This document shows, piece by piece, positions 1-8,159 of a stretch of 8,311 bases of DNA (the stretch's first letter is position 1; each line of letters opens with the position of its first letter). The DNA is from JANYJJ01 sp031386065 (lineage in GTDB: Bacteria; Pseudomonadota; Gammaproteobacteria; Burkholderiales; Burkholderiaceae_C): positions 1 through 8,311 of the forward strand of contig JANNBZ010000447.1 of the NCBI GenBank assembly GCA_031386065.1, in the 5' to 3' direction. The position numbers were made by a program, and so were the translations under genes. The notes beneath the pieces were generated by a model, which did not search any database, was not told the DNA's origin, and saw only the letters and a program-made list of their open reading frames with translations.

Positions 1-81
1 TTGGATGTTCGCGCCTTCGCGCACAGATTTCGGGATGACGATCTGATGCCTCGATGAAACCTTGACGACGTTGGCGCTCAT
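1..81 (-). CDS. AbrB/SpoVT-type DNA-binding protein (probable antitoxin), N-terminal part
   Basis: The minus strand has an ATG at 81-79 that opens a reading frame running off the left edge after 27 codons. The visible protein begins MSANVVKVSSRHQIVIPK and continues SVREGANIQ. This is the swapped-hairpin AbrB/MazE/SpoVT fold: a beta strand, the S-S-[RK]-x-Q turn, the I-V-I-P-K strand and a following R-E. Proteins of this type bind DNA, usually as antitoxins that repress their own toxin-antitoxin operon, less often as transition-state regulators. The start lies 10 bp after the hslO stop codon, on the same strand, and there is no convincing Shine-Dalgarno sequence, so translation may depend on the upstream gene. 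An antitoxin role would predict a toxin gene, typically a PIN-domain VapC, just beyond the left edge; that is inference. The domain call rests on only 27 residues. Confidence 0.72.
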   Translation of the reverse strand, partial: MSANVVKVSSRHQIVIPKSVREGANIQ

Positions 82-91
82 CTCGATCAGG

Positions 92-1075
92 TCAATTGAT
101 CGCGGCCGATCCCGGCGCCTGATCCAGCGGCGAGGTGAACAAGCCTCCCACGTCGACCGGGTCGAAGTGGTATTTCACGCCGCAGAACTCGCAGGCGATC
201 TCGACGCGGCCTTGCTCGACCAGGATGCTGTCGACCTCGGCGCGGCCCAGTCCCTTCAGCATCGAGCCCACGCGTTCGCGCGAGCAGGTGCAGGCAAAAC
301 GCGGCGCGAAGTCGCCGGCCAGCGGCGGGAAGCGTCGCAGCGTTTCTTCCCAGAACAGGCGGTGCAGCAGGGTGTCGGCGTTGAGGTTCAGCAGCTCGTC
401 GGGCGTCAGCGTGGCGGCCAACATTGCGATGCGTTTGTAGTCCTCGTTGCGGCCGATCTCGTCCTCGTTGCGCTGGCTGGTGACGGCACCCGCCAGGTTG
501 CCCTCGCCCTGCACCGGCAGCCGCTGGATCAGCAGGCCGGCGGCCACGCTGTCGTTGGCGGCCAGGATCAATTTGGTGTCGAGTTGCTCGGACTGCAGCA
601 TGTAGTGTTCGAGCACCTCGCTGAGCTGCTGCAGCGGCTCGCGGTGGTCGCCGTGCAGCGACACCACGCCCTGGTACGGCTGCTGGCCCGGGAACTTGTT
701 CTGCGGGTCGAGCGTGATCGCGCAGCGGCCCTTGCCGTGCACGTTCAGCATCGCTTCGAGCTGCGCACCGGCCGGCACCTCGCCGAGCACGGTGGCCGTC
801 ACGCGAAACGCCAGGTCCGACTGCACCTCGGCCACCGCCAGCTTGACCGGCCCGTCGCCGTGCATCTGCAGCACCAGCGCACCGTTGAACTTGATGTTGG
901 ATTGCATCAGCACACCGGCTGCCGCCATCTGGCCCAGCAGCTCGCGCACCGGCGGCGCAAAGGCGGTGCCGGCCTGCGTTCGGCGGCGCAGCAGTTCTTG
1001 CCAGCCTTCGGTCAGGCGCACCAGCATGCCGCGCACCGGCAGGCCTTCGAAAATGAATTTATGCAGTTCGCTCAC
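92..1075 (-). CDS. hslO: Hsp33 redox-regulated holdase chaperone
   Basis: The 327-residue product is Hsp33, a cytoplasmic holdase that binds unfolding proteins when oxidative stress removes zinc from its C-terminal switch. The four zinc-binding cysteines are present in the family pattern: C262-x-C264 in the stretch CTCSRERV, and C295-x-x-C298 in CEFCGVKYHF. The N-terminus (HKFIFEGLPVRGMLVRL, residues 5-21) matches the start of the Hsp33 core. The protein is about 35 residues longer than the Escherichia coli one, partly through a non-conserved tail after residue 305. The start codon is GTG at 1075; internal Met codons would remove conserved residues. It begins 3 bp after the stop of the carbonic anhydrase-like gene, which suggests co-transcription and translational coupling. 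All recognisable family motifs are intact. Confidence 0.97.
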   Translation of the reverse strand: MSELHKFIFEGLPVRGMLVRLTEGWQELLRRRTQAGTAFAPPVRELLGQMAAAGVLMQSNIKFNGALVLQMHGDGPVKLAVAEVQSDLAFRVTATVLGEVPAGAQLEAMLNVHGKGRCAITLDPQNKFPGQQPYQGVVSLHGDHREPLQQLSEVLEHYMLQSEQLDTKLILAANDSVAAGLLIQRLPVQGEGNLAGAVTSQRNEDEIGRNEDYKRIAMLAATLTPDELLNLNADTLLHRLFWEETLRRFPPLAGDFAPRFACTCSRERVGSMLKGLGRAEVDSILVEQGRVEIACEFCGVKYHFDPVDVGGLFTSPLDQAPGSAAIN

Positions 1076-1078
1076 GGG

Positions 1079-1603
1079 TCAGCCGATCTTCTTCAAGCTG
1101 TTTCTGAAGCGACGCGCGTTCTCGACGTAGTTTTCCGCGCTGCGGTCGAGCCCGGCCATCTGCTCGGGCGTGAGTTGGCGCACCACCTTGGCGGGCGAGC
1201 CGATGATCATCGAGCCGTCGGGAAACTCCTTGCCCTCGGTCACCAGGGCGCCGGCACCCACCAGGCAATGCTTGCCGATCTTCGCGCCGTTCAACACCAC
1301 CGCCTGAATGCCGATCAGCGAGCCGTCGCCGATGCTGCAGCCGTGCAGCATCACCTGGTGACCGACGGTCACGTTCTCGCCAATCGTCACCGGGAAGCCG
1401 ATGTCAGCGTGCACCACGGCGTTCTCCTGGATGTTCGAGCCGCGCCCGACACGGATGACTTCGGTGTCACCGCGCAGCACCGCACCGAACCACACGCTGC
1501 TGTCGGCCGCGAGCTCTACGTTGCCCATCACCTGCGCGCTGTCGGCGACCCAGGCGGTGTCGGCCAGGCGCGGGCTGATGTCGTCAAGTTGGTAGAGGGA
1601 CAT
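1079..1603 (-). CDS. Gamma-class carbonic anhydrase family protein
   Basis: The 174-residue product is a left-handed beta-helix protein of the gamma carbonic anhydrase/YrdA group, built from hexapeptide repeats over about residues 15-120 (for example IGENVTVGHQVMLHGCSIGD). The three metal-binding histidines expected of the family are present: H65 (NAVVHAD), H82 (TVGHQ) and H87 (MLHGC). The conserved R44, D46 (LRGDTE) and Q59 are also present. Such proteins form trimers with metal sites between subunits. Carbonic anhydrase activity is proven for only some members, so the exact reaction is uncertain. A helical tail (145-174) closes the protein, as usual. The ATG at 1603 is preceded by GAAGG with an 8-nt spacer, a good ribosome binding site. 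The gene leads a minus-strand unit with hslO 3 bp downstream and is divergent from the DUF2867 gene. Confidence 0.93.
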   Translation of the reverse strand: MSLYQLDDISPRLADTAWVADSAQVMGNVELAADSSVWFGAVLRGDTEVIRVGRGSNIQENAVVHADIGFPVTIGENVTVGHQVMLHGCSIGDGSLIGIQAVVLNGAKIGKHCLVGAGALVTEGKEFPDGSMIIGSPAKVVRQLTPEQMAGLDRSAENYVENARRFRNSLKKIG

Positions 1604-1679
1604 GGGCGTGGCCTTCGGTGGTCGGGGTCGATAATTCTAGGGTTGCACTTCACCACGCCTTGCCCGGAGCCCGCCGACC
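1604..1679. promoter_or_regulatory. Divergent intergenic promoter region
   Basis: This 76-bp gap separates the carbonic anhydrase-like gene (minus) from the DUF2867 gene (plus), so both promoters should lie here or reach into the coding ends. A short AT-rich island at 1630-1640 stands out. Plus strand: GATAAT at 1630-1635 matches the -10 consensus at five of six positions. Minus strand: TAGAAT at 1639-1634 also matches at five of six. Neither has a convincing -35 box at normal spacing, so they are candidates only. Ribosome binding sites: GAAGG (1616-1612, minus) for the carbonic anhydrase gene, and GGAG (1666-1669, plus, 10-nt spacer) for the DUF2867 gene. Confidence 0.4.
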
Positions 1680-2228
1680 ATGCCAGAAAGCCCTTTCCCG
1701 GTTCGCAGCGTGGCGGTTCCGGCCCAGTCGCGCATTGCCGACTTCTTCGAACACACCTGCCTGGCCGACGCCTACGAGATTCGCCTGCCGCCCGGCACCA
1801 GCACCGATCCCGAAGCGCTTGCGCGTTTCGTGCTCTCGCAGCAGGCGCCGTGGATGGCTGGGCTGATGCGGGTGCGCGATGCGCTGGTGGCTGGCTTCGG
1901 CCTGAAGACCTCGCGCATGCTGACCGACCCGCCCGACGCCAGGGCGACCCGGCGGATCGGCATCTTCCGCATTTTTGAGACGCACGCCAACGAGATCGTG
2001 CTCGGCGAGGACGACAAGCACCTCGACTTCCGGCTTTCGCTGATGCGCCAGACGCAAGGCTCGGCGTCGGGCGACGAAGCTACGTTGACCTTGTCGACCA
2101 CGGTGCACTGCCACAACGCGCTCGGACGTGGCTACATCCTGCTCATCGCGCCGTTTCATCGCCGCATCGTGCAGGCCATGTTGCGCAGGGCCGCGCGTGC
2201 CGGCTGGCCGCAGCGCGCCTTGGCTTGA
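1680..2228 (+). CDS. DUF2867 domain protein
   Basis: The 182-residue product resembles the DUF2867 family of small proteins of unknown function. Features typical of the family as I recall it are: the N-terminal SRIADFFEHTCLADAYEIRL (17-36), RDALVAGFGLKT (66-77), the strand IVLGEDDKHLDFRLS (106-120), and the C-terminal VHCHNALGRGY followed by a helix (142-171). The alternation of strands with a long final helix suggests a START/SRPBCC-like cavity fold that could hold a small hydrophobic ligand; that is inference. No signal peptide or membrane segment is evident, so it is probably cytosolic. The start is the ATG with GGAG 10 nt upstream. It heads a tightly spaced run: the DUF455 gene starts 10 bp after its stop. 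No biochemical role is known to me. Confidence 0.82.
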   Translation: MPESPFPVRSVAVPAQSRIADFFEHTCLADAYEIRLPPGTSTDPEALARFVLSQQAPWMAGLMRVRDALVAGFGLKTSRMLTDPPDARATRRIGIFRIFETHANEIVLGEDDKHLDFRLSLMRQTQGSASGDEATLTLSTTVHCHNALGRGYILLIAPFHRRIVQAMLRRAARAGWPQRALA

Positions 2229-2238
2229 TTCACGCACG

Positions 2239-3021
2239 ATGACGCCAAGACAGCGCGCGCTGGTTGCTCTTTGCACCAGCGACCCGACCGCGAAGGTGTT
2301 GCTGACGCGCGAACTGTTCGACACGCTCGACATCGATGCCATCGACCCCACCGAGCGAATCGCCACCCCCGACGCCCTGCCCGGCCGGCCCGCGCTGCCG
2401 CGCCTGGTGTCACCGAAAGACGTGCCCACGCGCTCGCCGTTCACGCTGGAAGGCCGCGCCGCGCTGCTGCACGCAATTGCGCACATCGAATTCAACGCGA
2501 TCAACCTGGCCCTCGACGCCGCCTGGCGCTTCCCCGACATGCCGCCGAAGTTCTACCGCGACTGGTTGCAGGTGGCGAGTGAGGAGGCGCTGCACTTCAC
2601 GCTGCTGCGCGAACACCTGCAAAGCACAGGTTTCGACTACGGCGACTTCGATGCGCACGACGGGCTGTGGGTGATGACGCAGCGCACCGCGCACGACGTG
2701 CTGGCGCGCATGGCCCTGGTGCCGCGCACGCTGGAGGCGCGCGGCCTAGATGCCACGCCTCCGCTGCAGGCCAAGTTCGCGAAGGCCGGCGACGCGCGGG
2801 CGGTGGAGATTCTGGGCATCATCCTGCGCGACGAGGTGGGCCACGTCGCCATCGGCAACCACTGGTACCGCTGGCTGTGCAAGCGCGACGGGCTCGACCC
2901 GGTGGCGCACTACGCGGTGCTGGCCCGACAGCACGACGCGCCCCGGTCGCGCCCGCCGTACAACGTGGAGGCACGTCGCGCGGCGGGCTTCAGCGATGAA
3001 GAGATTGCGAACCTGACTTGA
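2239..3021 (+). CDS. DUF455 ferritin-like family protein
   Basis: The 260-residue product is a helical ferritin-like protein of the DUF455 family. Likely metal ligands appear in helix motifs: E84 (AHIEFNAINLA), E116-x-x-H119 (ASEEALHF), E166 (PRTLEARGLD) and E199-x-x-H202 (RDEVGHVAIG). Two ExxH pairs plus two further Glu is the di-iron carboxylate arrangement of ferritin-like oxidases and hydroxylases; MiaE, the tRNA hydroxylase, is a distantly similar case. Residues 30-70 form a Pro-rich linker. The substrate is unknown. The frame stays open upstream to an ATG at 2128, but that stretch overlaps the DUF2867 gene and reads as a shadow frame. The ATG at 2239 gives a normal family start (MTPRQRALVALC), although no clear ribosome binding site precedes it. 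Gaps of 10 bp before and 11 bp after suggest an operon. Confidence 0.88.
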   Translation: MTPRQRALVALCTSDPTAKVLLTRELFDTLDIDAIDPTERIATPDALPGRPALPRLVSPKDVPTRSPFTLEGRAALLHAIAHIEFNAINLALDAAWRFPDMPPKFYRDWLQVASEEALHFTLLREHLQSTGFDYGDFDAHDGLWVMTQRTAHDVLARMALVPRTLEARGLDATPPLQAKFAKAGDARAVEILGIILRDEVGHVAIGNHWYRWLCKRDGLDPVAHYAVLARQHDAPRSRPPYNVEARRAAGFSDEEIANLT

Positions 3022-3032
3022 ACCGAAGGCCC

Positions 3033-4535
3033 ATGAACATCTTCATCGCCGGCTTCCACCACGAGACCAACACCTTCGCGCCGTCGCCGGCCGACTGGGC
3101 GGCGTTCGAATCAGGCTCGGGCTACCCGGGCTATTGCCGAGGCGCGGCCATGCTCGAGAAGATGCGCGGCGGCAGCATGGCGCTGGCCGGCTTCGCCCGC
3201 GTGGCGAGTGAACTGGGCTGGCGCTTGCAGCCGTCGGTGTGGGCCGGCGCGGTGCCGTCGAACCGCATCACCCGAGACGCGTTCGAGCGGATCGCTTCCG
3301 AGATGCTTGAAGACCTGCGCGTCGGCGGCTTCGACGCGATCTACCTCGACCTGCACGGCGCCGCCGTGGCCGAGGGCGTGGACGACGCCGAGGGCGAGTT
3401 GCTGGAACGCATGCGCGCGGTGGTGGGGCCGCAGATTCCGCTGGTGGCTTCGCTCGACCTGCACGCCAACGTGACCGCGCGCATGCTGCGCCACACCACG
3501 CTGATGACGGCCTACCGCACCTACCCGCATGTGGACATGCACGCCACCGGCGCACGCGCCGCGCGTCGCTTGCAGGCGGTGCTGGCCGCGAACGCCGCGC
3601 CGCGCGCAATGCACAGCGAACGGGTGCCGTTTCTGCTGCCGCTGAATGCGCAGTGCACGTTGATGGAGCCGGCGCAGTCCATCATCGAGTTGCTCGAAGC
3701 CACGGAACGCGAGACCGGCGTTGACCTCGACTTCGCGATGGGATTTTCTGCGGCCGACTTCGCCGAGTGCGGCCCGGTGCTGTTCGGCTACGGCAGCGAC
3801 GCGGCGGCCACGCGAAGCGCCGTGCAGCGGCTGCACCACGCGGTGGTGAGCCGGCGCAACGAATGGGCGCTGGACCTCTTGGAGCCTGCGGCTGCCATCG
3901 AGCAAGCGATCGCCATGGCGTCAGACGCCAGCGGGCCGGTGGTGATCGCCGACACGCAGGACAACCCCGGCGCGGGCGGCGACTCCAACACCACCGGCAT
4001 GCTGCGCGCCCTCATCAACGCAAAGGCCGGCCAGCGCTTGAACGGCCAGGTCGCCATCGGCCTGCTGTTCGACCCGGGGTCGGCTGCGGCCGCCTGCGCC
4101 GCCGGTGTGGGCAGCGCGCTGCCGCTGAGCCTGGGCAAGGCGGTGCGCACCTGGACCGGCGAACTGACCGAGCCACCCGTCGAGGCGCTCGCGCGGGTGC
4201 TGGCGGTCAGCGACGGCGTGCTGCCGCTGCATGGGCCCATGACCGCCGGCAACACCGCGCAGCTGGGCCTGTGCGCCTGCGTCGAAGTGGACGGCATTCG
4301 CGTGCTGCTGAGCAGCGCCAAGGTGCAGATGCTCGACCTCGACCTGTACCGATTCCTCGGCGTCGAGCCGGCGCAGATGAAGCTGCTGGTGAACAAGAGT
4401 TCGGTGCACTTTCGCGCCGCGTTCGGGCCGGTCGCCTCGCACATCCTGGTGGCGAAATCGCCGGGGCCGATGGCGGCCGATCCGGGCGATTTGCCGTGGA
4501 CGAAGCTGCCCGCCGGCATGGCGCCACGGCCCTGA
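3033..4535 (+). CDS. M81 family metallopeptidase homologue (MlrC-like)
   Basis: The 500-residue product belongs to the M81 family, named for microcystinase C (MlrC), a zinc enzyme that degrades linearised microcystin products. The N-terminal domain spans about 1-290 and the C-terminal domain about 302-490. Hallmarks are FHHETNTF (8-15), DLHGA (106-110), DLHAN (142-146), YRTYPHVDMHATG (161-173) and, opening the C-terminal domain, DNPGAGGDSNTTG (310-322). The His and Asp residues in these motifs are the likely zinc ligands and active site. Most relatives come from bacteria with no link to cyanotoxins, so the natural substrate is probably another small amide or peptide; this is inference. The ATG at 3033 fits the family start. 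An in-frame TTG at 3018 overlaps the upstream stop and is less likely. GAAGG lies only 3 nt upstream, an unusually short spacing. Confidence 0.93.
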   Translation: MNIFIAGFHHETNTFAPSPADWAAFESGSGYPGYCRGAAMLEKMRGGSMALAGFARVASELGWRLQPSVWAGAVPSNRITRDAFERIASEMLEDLRVGGFDAIYLDLHGAAVAEGVDDAEGELLERMRAVVGPQIPLVASLDLHANVTARMLRHTTLMTAYRTYPHVDMHATGARAARRLQAVLAANAAPRAMHSERVPFLLPLNAQCTLMEPAQSIIELLEATERETGVDLDFAMGFSAADFAECGPVLFGYGSDAAATRSAVQRLHHAVVSRRNEWALDLLEPAAAIEQAIAMASDASGPVVIADTQDNPGAGGDSNTTGMLRALINAKAGQRLNGQVAIGLLFDPGSAAAACAAGVGSALPLSLGKAVRTWTGELTEPPVEALARVLAVSDGVLPLHGPMTAGNTAQLGLCACVEVDGIRVLLSSAKVQMLDLDLYRFLGVEPAQMKLLVNKSSVHFRAAFGPVASHILVAKSPGPMAADPGDLPWTKLPAGMAPRP

Positions 4536-4597
4536 TCGATGCGACCGCCCGACAGCGTTCACACTTACCGGTTTTCCCGAACCCGAACCTGCTCTGC

Positions 4598-6847
<2,250 letters not shown>

Positions 6848-6952
6848 GCCGGCAACCGGCACGCCCCCTGACCCGGGGGTCGAATTGCAACCGCCAAACG
6901 GCTGCGGCGCAGCTGAAAGCGGGCATCCGTCACACACCTGCGAAGAACGCAG
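6848..6952 (+). terminator. Cluster of short stem-loops after the helicase gene
   Basis: Four perfect or near-perfect short stems follow the helicase stop codon directly. GCCGG/CCGGC pairs 6848-6852 with 6856-6860 (3-nt loop). CCCCC/GGGGG pairs 6864-6868 with 6875-6879. GCTGC/GCAGC pairs 6901-6905 with 6909-6913 and can extend by a G-T and a C-G pair. CTGCG/CGCAG pairs 6938-6942 with 6948-6952. None is followed by a T-run, so this is not a standard intrinsic terminator. It may protect the 3' end of the mRNA or end transcription weakly. Short stems are common by chance in GC-rich DNA. The rest of the gap to 7012 holds nothing else I can support. Confidence 0.35.
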
Positions 6953-7012
6953 CATGGCGCACCACTGGTTCGGGGTCTGGCGGCGATTCGTGCCCGCTTG
7001 AACAATGGCGGC

Positions 7013-7282
7013 ATGAAACAGAAACCGCATGTCTTCACTTGGGACAACGAACCCAATACCGAGCGCCCGAGCATCTTCGAGTCCTCGACCTATGCGCCCA
7101 CCGAGTCCTGGTTCGACGCCATGCCCGACAACCGCGCCAAGGCACCTCGGAGCGCACCGCGCACATCGCGCAAACAGAGCACGCCGTACGCCGGCTTGGC
7201 CAAGATGCTGATGTCGTTCGTCTTGCTGCTGTCGTTGTGCGGCTTCGTGCTGTACGGACTGTCGACGTTCCTGCGCGGCTGA
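7013..7282 (+). CDS. Small hypothetical protein with one C-terminal membrane helix
   Basis: The 89-residue product is not one I recognise. Residues 1-60 are polar and rich in Pro, Ser, Thr and charge, with several aromatic residues (FTWDNEP, 8-14; ESWFDAMPDN, 31-40) and a basic stretch (RAKAPRSAPRTSRK, 41-54). Residues about 65-86 form one hydrophobic helix (MLMSFVLLLSLCGFVLYGL) followed by a short tail ending in R-G. This is a tail-anchored layout; the basic segment before the helix favours a cytoplasmic N-terminus by the positive-inside rule. The ATG at 7013 is preferred over the in-frame TTG at 6998; no strong ribosome binding site precedes either. The hydrophobic block and the continuous frame support a real gene. 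It is separated by 165 bp from the helicase gene and converges on the crotonase gene with 11 bp between stop codons. Confidence 0.7.
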   Translation: MKQKPHVFTWDNEPNTERPSIFESSTYAPTESWFDAMPDNRAKAPRSAPRTSRKQSTPYAGLAKMLMSFVLLLSLCGFVLYGLSTFLRG

Positions 7283-7299
7283 ACCGGCTCCGATCAGCC
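7277..7299. terminator. Inverted repeat between convergent genes, possible bidirectional terminator
   Basis: GGCTGA at 7277-7282 and TCAGCC at 7294-7299 form a perfect 6-bp inverted repeat around an 11-nt loop. The TGA of the small membrane-protein gene is in the left arm and the stop codon of the convergent crotonase gene is in the right arm. The symmetry suits a shared terminator, but there is no T-run on either side and the stem is short, so function is uncertain. Confidence 0.35.
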
Positions 7300-8100
7300 C
7301 GCGCGGTCGCCGAAGTCGCCGTGGCGCCCCTGGCCCTGGCTGAAGCGGCCGGCGCCCTGAACCGTCTCGCCCGAAGCCAGCGTGGCCAGGCCGAACTGCA
7401 GCTCGCGCTGCATCGCCGCTAGCTCGTCCAGGCCCCACTGCGCCAGCACCGACAGGCGATCGTTGCGCATGCAGGTCTGCGGGAACGCAGCGATCTGCTT
7501 CGCCAACTCGACCGCCGCTGCCAGCGCCTGGCCTGACCCCACCACCCGGTTCGCCAGCCCGATGGCCAGTGCCTCGGCGCTGTGCACCGCTCGCCCGGTA
7601 AGAATCAAGTCCATCGCCCGCGACTGGCCGATCAGCCTCGGCAGCCGCAGCGTGCCGCCGTCGACCAGCGGCACGCCGAAGCGCCGGCAATAGATGCCCA
7701 TCACCGCGTCGTCGGCCATCACCCGCAGGTCGCACCACAGCGCCAGTTCCATGCCTCCGGCCACCGCGTGGCCTTCGATGGCGGCGATGACGGGTTTGCT
7801 CAACTGCATTCGAGTCGGGCCCATCGGGCCGTCGGCGCCGATATCGTCGTCGATCTGGTTGGCCTGCCCGCTGGCGATGGCCTCGGCACCGCCCGCCAAC
7901 ACCTTCAGATCGGCGCCGGCGCAAAAGCAGCCGCCCTCGCCGTGCAGCACGGCCACGTCGGCGTCGGGGTCGGCGTCGAAACGGCGAAAGGCGTCAGCCA
8001 GCGCGCGCGCGGTGGGGCCGTCGACAGCGTTGCGTCGCTGCGGCCGGTGCAGGGTGATCACGGCCACGCGGTCGGTGACTTCAATGGATGCGAGCGTCAT
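7294..8100 (-). CDS. Crotonase-family protein (enoyl-CoA hydratase/isomerase-like)
   Basis: The 268-residue product is a crotonase-fold enzyme acting on acyl-CoA thioesters in the cytosol. The oxyanion-hole segments are CFCAGADLK (58-66) and GHAVAGGMELAL (110-121). E118 aligns with the first catalytic Glu of enoyl-CoA hydratase (E144 in the rat enzyme). The second (E164) falls at C138 in GIYCRRFGVP, so a standard hydration mechanism is doubtful. D147 (PLVDGGTLRLP) sits where dienoyl-CoA isomerase has a catalytic Asp. I recall this C-R-R-[FW]-G-V-P pattern in many bacterial proteins annotated as enoyl-CoA hydratases, so it probably marks a subfamily, not a defect. The length is normal. The ATG at 8100 is preceded by GAGGA (8111-8107) with a 6-nt spacer, a strong ribosome binding site. 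A TetR-type gene starts divergently and probably represses it. Confidence 0.93.
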   Translation of the reverse strand: MTLASIEVTDRVAVITLHRPQRRNAVDGPTARALADAFRRFDADPDADVAVLHGEGGCFCAGADLKVLAGGAEAIASGQANQIDDDIGADGPMGPTRMQLSKPVIAAIEGHAVAGGMELALWCDLRVMADDAVMGIYCRRFGVPLVDGGTLRLPRLIGQSRAMDLILTGRAVHSAEALAIGLANRVVGSGQALAAAVELAKQIAAFPQTCMRNDRLSVLAQWGLDELAAMQRELQFGLATLASGETVQGAGRFSQGQGRHGDFGDRAG

Positions 8101-8159
8101 GGTTTGTCCTCGGTGGTCGGCGTGCGAAGTCGCTTGATCGGAAGCTGCCAGTGAGGCTA

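Noticed and set aside
62..1978. A 638-codon open frame on the plus strand across hslO and the carbonic anhydrase-like gene.
   Set aside because: It lies antisense to two clearly recognisable genes, its product is low-complexity His/Ala/Arg/Gln-rich text with no domain, and long antisense frames are expected in GC-rich DNA.
2128..2238. In-frame 37-codon upstream extension of the DUF455 frame.
   Set aside because: It overlaps the well-supported end of the DUF2867 gene, and the extension (Cys/Arg/Ser-rich) does not resemble the family N-terminus, which begins naturally at 2239.
1650..2540. A 296-codon minus-strand open frame opposite the DUF2867 and DUF455 genes.
   Set aside because: It has no recognisable domain and lies opposite two better-supported genes.
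3767..4597. In-frame upstream extension of the helicase frame through the 3' part of the M81 gene.
   Set aside because: The extension reads as Arg/Gly/Ala-rich shadow sequence, while the M81 frame over the same bases holds conserved family motifs.
4536..4597. A possible separate promoter for the helicase gene, from TTCACA at 4558-4563.
   Set aside because: No -10-like box lies at a usable distance, and the 62-bp gap is otherwise featureless, so a dedicated promoter cannot be supported from sequence alone.
6954..7001. A 15-codon open frame (MAHHWFGVWRRFVPA) ending just before the small membrane-protein gene, considered as a leader peptide.
   Set aside because: It has no ribosome binding site, no run of regulatory codons and no alternative hairpin set that would support attenuation; an open frame this short is expected by chance.
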